Of a stretch of DNA of 19,820 nt, positions 6,364 through 13,468 are shown one piece after another. Origin of the DNA: JBAYVY01 sp041674345. GTDB lineage: Bacteria; Planctomycetota; Phycisphaerae; Phycisphaerales; Zrk34. The stretch spans positions 1 through 19,820 of the forward strand of contig JBAYVY010000019.1 of assembly GCA_041674345.1 (NCBI GenBank). Direction: 5' to 3'. Position 1 is the stretch's first letter. The number at the start of each line of letters is the position of its first letter. A program made the translations under genes and the position numbers. The notes under the pieces were generated by a model. It ran no database searches, was not told the DNA's origin, and saw only the letters and a program-made list of their open reading frames with translations.

Positions 6364-8523
6364 TTATTGACCGCCGCCGCTACCGGGACCAACCCCATTC
6401 CCTGACGCCAGGAGGAAAGCGGGAACCCGATAGAAAGCGATCTTGGCGTTATCAGTGGTTGGAACCTGCGGTTCGAGGGGCGTGAGGTTCAAACGAAAGT
6501 TCTTGAGGCCGCAGCCGGCGCGGATGGAATAGGAAATCTTGTACGCCAGAATATCACTCATGCCCTGTTGCCAAAGTTGCACATGGACATCCGTATCGCC
6601 CGGAATCACCAGATGCCGATCAAACGGAATAATCTTGCCGGCCCCTTCAGCCGCATTCGCGGTCGGGGGAGCGGGAGGCGTGGATGAAGCGGCGGTGGAT
6701 GAATTGGGTGTCGGATTGGCTGGCAACTGGCTCAGCAGCGTCCAAGCCGCGCCCGCAAAATCGGACTTGGGATAACGCTGGACAAGCTGTTCGGCGACCT
6801 TTCGTGAATCGGCTAGGTGATCGGTGTTTGCAGCCGCGACGGCCCAACCCAAAAGTGCCCTGGCCGCGTAATCGGTGTTGGCATAACGCTTCGCCACGGA
6901 TTCATACAGCTTGGCGGCATCCTCGTAATACTTGCCATGCTGTCCGGCCAAGAGGTTGGCCTTAATCGTCAAGGCTAGGGGATCAACACTGGTACGCGCG
7001 AACACACGGTCCGCCTGTGTGAGTTCCTCAATGGCATCACTGTCTGTGCCAGTGATAAACGTCAGGCAGGCCAGACCCAATTTTGCGCCGGCATATGTGT
7101 TGCGTTCCTGTGCGTTCTTAGCCGTCGCCCCATCCACATGCTGAAATATTTCCCTCACTTGTTCGTATTCACCGGCGACCAGAAGGTAATATCCCAGCCG
7201 AAGACGCCTGCCTTCCACCGATTGGAAACTCCGCCAGATATCAGGCGGCACAAAGAACGCCCCGTCCTTTGAATCACCCAGCAGCCGATCCGGCATGTCG
7301 TCGTAATTCACAATCCGCCCGGCTTGGCTGCCGTTCAACGCCAGCAGTTGCTGAATCGTTGTCACAGCGTCATCATGGCGGCCTGTTTCGTTCAGACCGA
7401 ACGCATACAGCAACATGGCCTCCAGCTTCAACCGGGGCAGATACCAACTGGTGGTCAGTCGGTTGACGACCGTTTCGGGAATCACCAATTGCCTGTGGAA
7501 ATTGCCCAGCCGATCCGTGGCCATCATCTTTTCCGGGGGCGGAAATTCCTTCAACGCCGCCTCAAAAGTTGACATGTCGATTTTGTCACCGTGCTGTTGA
7601 ACCGCATCAATCCAGTTGATGGCCTGCGTGATCACGTCCAGTCCCTGACGGAATTCCGCCTCCGACTGCGCCTCGGCCAGAAGCAAACGCCCCAGATCGT
7701 ACAACGCCTCTCCCCGATACAGGCCGTATTGTTGGCTGGCGATGAAGGCGCGATATGCGGATACCGCCTCCGCCTTTCGGCCGAGTTTGACCAGACATTG
7801 ACCGGTGTAGCACTGGGCCGCGTCGATGAGAATGGGACAACTGATCAGCTTGTAATACTTGATCGCGCCCTCGTAATCACGCCGGGCCTGGGCACAACGG
7901 GCCTGGACATAGTAACCGTAGTCCTTCCCATATCGTTGTGTGATTCTGGCGTTCTTCGCTTCACGCGCCAGCGATTCCACATCCGCCAGCAGTTTCCGTA
8001 ACTCCGCGTCGTAGCGCAATTCATCGGTCATTTTGCGAACCGTCGAACTGATTTGCTTACACAGTTCCAGGCAAGCATCGTACTGCTGCCGCTTCAATTC
8101 GATTTGTGCCCGCTCATATTTCACCAGCACGCCGATTTTCTTGTTGGGATCGGCTTTGATCTGCTGCAATTCCTCATCGGCGGATTTGAGATTCCCCAAA
8201 GCGATGTAGCAACGGGCCGCTTCCAAACGCACCCCATCCAATTCTCTTTCCCCCTTGCCCAAAGCGCCGAGGGTTTTCATCCCATCGTTGGGTCGGCCGG
8301 CCAATCGCTGTACCCGTATCAGATTCTCCGCATACTCGCCCCTCTGCATCGGACTGGTATTCCGGTCATTCAGCAAACGGACCAGCAACGCTTCCACCCT
8401 GGCGTATTCCTTCGCCTCGATCCATTTCTGATAGGTTTCGGTTGCCTTGTCCGCAGCGCGAACCGGCATGGTCAAACCCATTGCCAACAGTAGAACCACC
8501 ACTAAGGGTCGAAGATATTTCAT
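6364..8523 (-). CDS. Exported TPR-repeat protein A
   Basis: A 719-aa protein with a signal peptide (MKYLRPLVVVLLLAMGL, cut near VRA-AD) followed by helical tetratricopeptide-like repeats over about residues 28-600. A Pro/Ala/Ser linker (about 605-635) leads to a C-terminal beta-type region ending in a Gly-rich tail (GNGVGPGSGGG). TPR domains bind other proteins, so a periplasmic scaffold role is likely; there is no enzyme motif. It is clearly homologous to TPR protein B (13469-15223): shared LYRGEALY, TxWYxPxLKxxxLLL and FVxPPxxW motifs in the same order, and a shared C-terminal AFYR-type ending. It follows YD-repeat protein A by 37 nt, mirroring the order of the B pair. ATG8523 has an upstream GAGGGG. 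Confidence 0.85.
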   Translation of the reverse strand: MKYLRPLVVVLLLAMGLTMPVRAADKATETYQKWIEAKEYARVEALLVRLLNDRNTSPMQRGEYAENLIRVQRLAGRPNDGMKTLGALGKGERELDGVRLEAARCYIALGNLKSADEELQQIKADPNKKIGVLVKYERAQIELKRQQYDACLELCKQISSTVRKMTDELRYDAELRKLLADVESLAREAKNARITQRYGKDYGYYVQARCAQARRDYEGAIKYYKLISCPILIDAAQCYTGQCLVKLGRKAEAVSAYRAFIASQQYGLYRGEALYDLGRLLLAEAQSEAEFRQGLDVITQAINWIDAVQQHGDKIDMSTFEAALKEFPPPEKMMATDRLGNFHRQLVIPETVVNRLTTSWYLPRLKLEAMLLYAFGLNETGRHDDAVTTIQQLLALNGSQAGRIVNYDDMPDRLLGDSKDGAFFVPPDIWRSFQSVEGRRLRLGYYLLVAGEYEQVREIFQHVDGATAKNAQERNTYAGAKLGLACLTFITGTDSDAIEELTQADRVFARTSVDPLALTIKANLLAGQHGKYYEDAAKLYESVAKRYANTDYAARALLGWAVAAANTDHLADSRKVAEQLVQRYPKSDFAGAAWTLLSQLPANPTPNSSTAASSTPPAPPTANAAEGAGKIIPFDRHLVIPGDTDVHVQLWQQGMSDILAYKISYSIRAGCGLKNFRLNLTPLEPQVPTTDNAKIAFYRVPAFLLASGNGVGPGSGGGQ

Positions 8524-8560
8524 ACCGGTATCCCCTCAATCCGCAGTGAAGCGGCTTGGA

Positions 8561-10609
8561 TTACGGAGTCGTTGCATTCGTCTTGGCGTCCGGTCCCACT
8601 TTTTCAACGAGTTTTCCCGTCACGTCGTAAACGTATTGCGTTTCTCCCTGTCCCTCGACCGTTTTGGAAATCAACTCCCCGATGTGGTTGTACCGCTCTG
8701 TCACCGGCGGCTGGCCCTGCGCCAACACCCGGCACAAACGCACCGCGCCCGAGGGATGATACAGGTATTCAATCACCTGCTTCATGGGATCGCGCATCTC
8801 GCGTAACCGGCCCAAGCCGTCATATGCGAATTGAACGCGGATACCGTCGGCGCGGATGTGCGCCAGCATCCATCCCTTCGGGTTGTATTCAAACCGTTCA
8901 GTCCGACCGTCGTTGCACGAGATGGTCTTGAGATGGCCGAAGATGTCATACTCATACCGCGTCCACACCCCCGCCCCCGGAAGCCCCGGAAGTGGAACGG
9001 GCGCGGGGGTATCCGAAGATGAATCCGCCTCCCGAACTTCCGGGGGCGGGGAAGCGGTCTGCATCCGGGCCTCTTCCACAAGCTGCCCGTATCGGTCGAA
9101 CGTCCATTGCGTCATATGCCCATTCGGGGCTTCCATCCGGCCCAATCGTCCCCACTTGTCAAACTCATAATGCCATGCTTTGCCGTTGATGATCGCCTGA
9201 TTGCAGTAGCCCCGGTCGTCATATGCGTAGGTTATGACCCGGCCATATGCATTCATATGGCGAATCAGCCGACTCTGCTCATCGTATTCCCATAATTGTT
9301 CGCGGCCGTCCGGCTCGGTCTGCCGTGTTCGCTCGCCGTAGATGTTGTACGCCGTCTGTGTGATCTTCCCGTTGGCATCGACCTGGCGGAGGGGGCGTCC
9401 CAGCGAGTCGTATTCCAGCAGGCGGGTTTTTCCCGCCGCGTCCACAGCTACCTTCGGCTGGCCCGTATTGTCCAACTCGTAGTTGACTTCACGCTTTTCG
9501 CTGCCCCTGGCTTCCGCCACCACGCTCCACAGACTGCCCGCATGTTTGCGGCGTTCCATGCTCGTCAGCGGGGCCGTCTCCGGCGTGTCCTCCGCCGTGC
9601 CCCAGCGCGTCTCAAACTGCCACTCACCCCGCTTGTCCGAAATGTGACGCTGAAAATAAAACGAGCCGTCCACCTCATTACGGATGGTCGTCTCATACAC
9701 CGCCACGTCGGCGTCGTGAAGTTTGGTTTCGTATTCCTTGCACGACACATCGACCGGCGTGCCGAAGCTGTTGACGTATCGCTTGATCTTGCGATCCGCC
9801 CCGTATTCATATTGGAACGTCTTGAGCGGCCGGCCCAGACCGCCGTCCGCCTGTTGACGATAAATCGTTATCTTCTTCACCAGTCCGCCGCTGTCGCGGT
9901 CGATGAGGGTGGTTTCACCCCAGGGCGTTTCGATTCGCTTGGGCAGCGTACCATCGTAAATGATGTTGACCTTTTCTCCGTTGGGGAAACGCAGGGCGGT
10001 GATCTGGTCGTTGGTGTATTCCAAATCGGTGAACTGGCCGGGGTGTTTCAACCAGCCGATCTTCGCCAGACGCCAGCGCACGCCGCCGTCCAGCGACTCG
10101 AAGTACCACCGCTCCCTGTCCAGATAGCCCACGACCAGATACTCGCCTTCCTGGCTCAGCGTGTAACCCAGCAGATTGGTCGAACGCATCTGCCTGCCGT
10201 CCGGCTGATAGAACGCCCCGAACCCGACACGGACGACATCGATGTAGGCACTGGCTTCGTTATCCTTGCCCTGGAATCCCCGTGGAAACACCGCATAGAA
10301 ATCCGCCGGCTTCCAGTTCTCCTCAAACCCCACGCTGATACGCAAGAGTTGATGCGCCCAATGTTCAGGGGAACGATCAAGATTGACGGAGTGAAGGACT
10401 TTATTTTGTTCCGCAATACGCAGGCGTTCTGCCGCTACCGGATCACCGAAATGCGGCTCCACCCTTGGAATTTGCGCCACAGAGCGTTCAAACGGCAAAG
10501 TATTCATCGGCATCTGAGCGACAGCGATGGTCGCAACAACCAGAACGGTGATGCCAAGTAGGCCTTGGACCAATCCATCCTTTTGTAATGTGTCAAAAAC
10601 ACGACTCAT
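8561..10609 (-). CDS. YD/RHS-repeat protein A
   Basis: A 682-aa protein with an N-terminal hydrophobic segment (about residues 14-33, signal or anchor). Residues 60-330 have no named domain but match YD-repeat protein B, for example VNLDRSPEHW against IELDQTPRHW and RFPNGEKVNIIYD against ELPNGERVQFTYR. From about 395 to the end come YD/RHS repeats such as YDSLGRPLRQVDANGKITQ, YDEQSRLIRHMNAYGRVITY and YDGLGRLREMRDPMKQVIEY. Such repeats build beta-shells. The RHS core closing motif and a variable toxin tip are absent, so it is not a typical Rhs toxin. Residues about 520-547 (PAPVPLPGLPGAG and neighbours) are a linker made by a GC-rich palindromic repeat and are missing from paralogue B. ATG10609 has only a weak ribosome site; the gap to the upstream gene is 75 nt. 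Confidence 0.88.
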   Translation of the reverse strand: MSRVFDTLQKDGLVQGLLGITVLVVATIAVAQMPMNTLPFERSVAQIPRVEPHFGDPVAAERLRIAEQNKVLHSVNLDRSPEHWAHQLLRISVGFEENWKPADFYAVFPRGFQGKDNEASAYIDVVRVGFGAFYQPDGRQMRSTNLLGYTLSQEGEYLVVGYLDRERWYFESLDGGVRWRLAKIGWLKHPGQFTDLEYTNDQITALRFPNGEKVNIIYDGTLPKRIETPWGETTLIDRDSGGLVKKITIYRQQADGGLGRPLKTFQYEYGADRKIKRYVNSFGTPVDVSCKEYETKLHDADVAVYETTIRNEVDGSFYFQRHISDKRGEWQFETRWGTAEDTPETAPLTSMERRKHAGSLWSVVAEARGSEKREVNYELDNTGQPKVAVDAAGKTRLLEYDSLGRPLRQVDANGKITQTAYNIYGERTRQTEPDGREQLWEYDEQSRLIRHMNAYGRVITYAYDDRGYCNQAIINGKAWHYEFDKWGRLGRMEAPNGHMTQWTFDRYGQLVEEARMQTASPPPEVREADSSSDTPAPVPLPGLPGAGVWTRYEYDIFGHLKTISCNDGRTERFEYNPKGWMLAHIRADGIRVQFAYDGLGRLREMRDPMKQVIEYLYHPSGAVRLCRVLAQGQPPVTERYNHIGELISKTVEGQGETQYVYDVTGKLVEKVGPDAKTNATTP
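8969..9051 (-). repeat. In-frame GC-rich palindromic repeat inside YD-repeat gene A
   Basis: CCCCGCCCCCGGAAG (8969-8983) and CTTCCGGGGGCGGGG (9037-9051) are perfect 15-bp inverted repeats enclosing a further CCCCGGAAGTGGAACGGG. The segment is translated as an acidic stretch followed by an LPGLPGAG linker. Homologous repeats occur in TPR gene B. Confidence 0.75.
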
Positions 10610-10684
10610 ATTAGTTGTTCACACCTATGAAAAACACTCTGCTTATACTCGCGTCAACCGGCTTATCACCAAGATATGACCAGA

Positions 10685-11506
10685 TCACCTATTTTTTGTA
10701 GAGGGCTCACTCGTTCGCGCAGGAGTGGCTTCGGACTCATTATTCGCTTCGTTACCTGTTGTCAATTCCGCGATCTCAAGAACCAATGTAAAATTTCGTT
10801 TGGCGATTACAACATCGCGATGTATATTTGCATGCGTTATCCATCCAGTTTCAGAACTGAATTCTACGATGCCAACATACGGAGGAATTGAGGGTTGCAT
10901 TGGGCTGCTAGATTGAACTGGAGGAATTAATTCAAGGGCAATCGTGTTCCCTTTTCCGTTTGCCAGTCTTCCACGATCGAATGACATTCTGTTAGAAGGC
11001 GAGGTTACTTCAACAAGTGATTGCTCGTTATTTTTTGACTCCAAGTGAAGCATGAGAGACCCTAGAATCCAATGAAGAAATGCCTGTTGATCAGGAGTAA
11101 TAGCCATTGGTTGCTGTGTTTTTGGATTTAAATAAATCAAAGAACCAGACTGAATTTTAACAAGAACTGGTTCCATCTTGAATTCTTGTTTAGGGCTTTC
11201 TTTTCGCTGAGTTATGATTTGTATCGCTTCGACCAGCAACATGACATGATCTTGGTCGGTTTTTGCATCGGACTCTGTTCGTGCTGATGCCGCAATCTGG
11301 AAGGAAATTGTAATCGTCCCTTGAGCACTACCATCTTCAATACTTGTTGCTACTAATCGATACCTTTTGGGAAGAGCGTTGATTGACGGCTGATTTTTTA
11401 ACCGAATGAAATCAGTGAATTTATCTCCAGTCGAAGTAGTTCCTACCGTTGTAATGCATAACCCTAAGACAACAACAATAACCACACTCAAGAATTTCAC
11501 AAACAT
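10685..11506 (-). CDS. Secreted hypothetical protein
   Basis: A 273-aa protein with a clear signal peptide or N-terminal anchor (MFVKFLSVVIVVVLGLCITTVG). The rest is beta-rich and polar, with a Ser/Thr/Asn-rich, probably disordered tail from about residue 253. A late stretch (YVGIVEFSSETGWITHANIH) resembles the beta-hairpin core of small planctomycete secreted domains such as DUF6263, but I cannot assign it. There are almost no cysteines, unlike the neighbour upstream. ATG11506 has GAGAGGTG just before it and lies 15 nt after the Cys-rich gene stop, so the two are likely co-translated. The gene is visibly AT-richer than the YD and TPR genes around it, which hints at a different origin or weaker expression. 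Confidence 0.75.
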   Translation of the reverse strand: MFVKFLSVVIVVVLGLCITTVGTTSTGDKFTDFIRLKNQPSINALPKRYRLVATSIEDGSAQGTITISFQIAASARTESDAKTDQDHVMLLVEAIQIITQRKESPKQEFKMEPVLVKIQSGSLIYLNPKTQQPMAITPDQQAFLHWILGSLMLHLESKNNEQSLVEVTSPSNRMSFDRGRLANGKGNTIALELIPPVQSSSPMQPSIPPYVGIVEFSSETGWITHANIHRDVVIAKRNFTLVLEIAELTTGNEANNESEATPARTSEPSTKNR

Positions 11507-11521
11507 AAAACACCTCTCATG

Positions 11522-13045
11522 TTATTTTAAAAGTTGATATCCTGTGGTGATAATAGTAAAACCGCTCTCGGCTCCCACGCAGTCCGAAAATGCTGCTAAC
11601 GGCGCAGCTCCCCCTCGGTCACAATTCAGCGATATTTTGTCAATTACCGTGACGACGGTGGCTCCCGTATTATATTCTGTCGCATTGTTCTCCCATAGCA
11701 AGCTTCCCTTGGAATCAACCAAATTCCAAGGTACGATACCACCAATGGGAGCATGCATCTGAACCGCCCGGTTCGTCACGCCATCACCAGCAACCAAACC
11801 GGAGACACTTAATTCATCAATAAATTCCGAACTAATATCTGCCCCCCCTACTCCACCAATAGCAAATACACCACTGCCCGAAAGCAATCCGGGATTCGTA
11901 TTCACCGTAATTGACGTTTGGCATTTTACCTTCCCACCATATGCATCGGCGGGCGTAGTAACAATTTTTCCCTGCCACGTTACCGTTTGATCAACTGCGA
12001 AGTCTTCGGGCCCCTCCCAAGCCGTTTGACCAATGGCAACAGCAGAGTCAAAAGTTTGAGGCGCGGTGGTTGTTGCCCGAGATTCCCGATATGTGATACT
12101 AGGTGTGCGCGGAGTGATTGGACCATGACTTATCGCAATGGATTCAAGATTGATTTTAAAAACAATACCATCATTGTCTTCAATCGTTGCACCGTTAGCG
12201 CAGCTATGTGTAATCTTCACTTGATATGAACCAAGGCTATCATCGCCTGCCATAGCGGATATTTCAAATTCCTCTCCGTTTGTGACAGTGCTCTTGGATG
12301 TGGAGACGTTAGGAGAAGTAGTAATGTTCGCCGTGGTGCCAACCGGTAGTACCATTGCTTTCCACTTTGTCTTTTTATATTGAACTTGGGCATTCGTACA
12401 TATTTTCTTGCCGATATCCGGAGTATTGTTGCTCGGCATAAATTCCAAACCCACCTTGACCACAGTAATTTCTACATGTGGAGTTTCGGCATCACTTTCG
12501 GAGCCGCACTCGCCAGCGTCGGAAATCCTTGCCCAAATTGTCGCGGTGCCTGGAGTATTGCCCGCAGTAAATTCGCCCGTTGCGGAATTGATCGATCCAA
12601 CCCCGGAACTGGAGTATGTTATCGGAAAGCCGTTCGTATTGATGGGACGAAGTTCCGGCCCGCCAACATCCACACAAGTAGATGGACCATCGCATCCACC
12701 TGTCGCCGGATTGCAAGTGGGCGTACATCTCTGTTTCTGAAACCGATCGGCGTCGGAGATGCCTTCCACATGGAACTGCTGAGTCGTTCCAACGGGCATA
12801 CACCAAGCCGTTCCGACAATGAAGCCTGGATCAATTGCCGTACCAGCATCAACGCACACCCATGTATCGAATGCGAGTGGAGAACAATCGACTCCCACAC
12901 ATGGCGATTGAGTGACGCACGGTTCGGGACCGCTGCCGGGACAGTCGGGATCACTAACGATTTCTGCTTGAAGCATGATGCCGGTCGCACCGATGACGAC
13001 CAGCAGAGCCGCCCATAACCAAGATTTTCCGGAAGAACGAGACAT
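11522..13045 (-). CDS. Secreted Cys-rich protein with Ig-like segments
   Basis: A 507-aa exported protein: signal peptide at about residues 1-28 (hydrophobic core LWAALLVVIGATGIML). Residues 30-180 hold eleven of its sixteen cysteines (for example DPDCPGSGPEPC, CVGVDC, CTPTCNPATGGCDGPSTC), so disulfide cross-linking is expected. A segment near residues 145-190 (ITYSSSGVGSINSATGEFTA, then TATIWARISD) has the look of a bacterial Ig-like (Big) domain; the remainder is beta-rich with further single cysteines. No enzyme motif is seen. The ribosome site GGAG lies immediately after the stop of the TPR 3'-end remnant, as if the gene once directly followed an intact TPR gene. It is AT-richer than most of the array. 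It is the best candidate client of the downstream thiol-redox proteins, by inference. Confidence 0.78.
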   Translation of the reverse strand: MSRSSGKSWLWAALLVVIGATGIMLQAEIVSDPDCPGSGPEPCVTQSPCVGVDCSPLAFDTWVCVDAGTAIDPGFIVGTAWCMPVGTTQQFHVEGISDADRFQKQRCTPTCNPATGGCDGPSTCVDVGGPELRPINTNGFPITYSSSGVGSINSATGEFTAGNTPGTATIWARISDAGECGSESDAETPHVEITVVKVGLEFMPSNNTPDIGKKICTNAQVQYKKTKWKAMVLPVGTTANITTSPNVSTSKSTVTNGEEFEISAMAGDDSLGSYQVKITHSCANGATIEDNDGIVFKINLESIAISHGPITPRTPSITYRESRATTTAPQTFDSAVAIGQTAWEGPEDFAVDQTVTWQGKIVTTPADAYGGKVKCQTSITVNTNPGLLSGSGVFAIGGVGGADISSEFIDELSVSGLVAGDGVTNRAVQMHAPIGGIVPWNLVDSKGSLLWENNATEYNTGATVVTVIDKISLNCDRGGAAPLAAFSDCVGAESGFTIITTGYQLLK

Positions 13046-13057
13046 GATGCGTTTCTC

Positions 13058-13219
13058 CTATTTGAGGGTGATTCCGAACAGTGTTGACGATTGATCCCCG
13101 TGCGACGTTACACGAGGCGTTTGGGTCCAGAACGGTTGCCACAGCAGCGGCGAGCGATAAAATGCCGCCTGCTGGGTTTGCTGAGCCAATATCCGCGGTT
13201 CAATGTCCATCTTGTGATC
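13058..13219 (-). pseudogene. Broken second copy of the TPR B 3' end
   Basis: The stretch 13087-13212 matches 13498-13623 at an offset of 411 bases with about a dozen differences. Both encode the same C-terminus, for example QQTQQA-FYRSP-LWQPFW and TSHGDQSS, and this copy ends with its own stop at 13058-13060. Upstream of 13219 the similarity stops at a CCCGGCCCCGCCCCCG tract, so only the last ~50 codons remain. A weak in-frame ATG exists at about 13211, but a free C-terminal fragment is unlikely to be functional. Confidence 0.75.
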
Positions 13220-13283
13220 CCGGCCCCGCCCCCGCTCCCGAAACACCGGGAAAGAACGGCGAGACCCCGAAACTTTGACAGCG

Positions 13284-13457
13284 TCAAGTTACAGCGCCCC
13301 CCCCCTGTGAATCAAGTGAAAATCGGGAATAAACATTGGGGTCGTTGATTGACTGGTTGACTGTTCGCGCACACCCGCATATGCCGCTCTTCCCGCATGA
13401 TGGTAACAAAACAGCGATGCATTGATTTCCGAGTTTTTCAGCAGTACGCGATATCAT
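13284..13457 (-). CDS. Possible small ORF after TPR B
   Basis: A 57-aa open frame starting MISRTAEKLG 11 nt after the TPR B stop, with AAGAGAAA upstream of its ATG. The junction parallels the one between the TPR remnant and the Cys-rich gene (stop, GGAGAAA, then ATG of MSRSS), so this may be the decayed start of a gene homologous to the Cys-rich one. It contains four cysteines in residues 13-29 and ends after a nine-base G run on the coding strand. No family is recognised, and it may not be translated. Confidence 0.25.
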   Translation of the reverse strand: MISRTAEKLGNQCIAVLLPSCGKSGICGCARTVNQSINDPNVYSRFSLDSQGGGAVT

Positions 13458-13468
13458 GTGAATTTCTC

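Noticed and set aside
9296..10561. A 421-codon plus-strand open frame antisense to YD-repeat gene A
   Set aside because: It mirrors the coding periodicity of the YD gene, has no ribosome site or recognisable domain, and the minus-strand protein has clear YD repeats.
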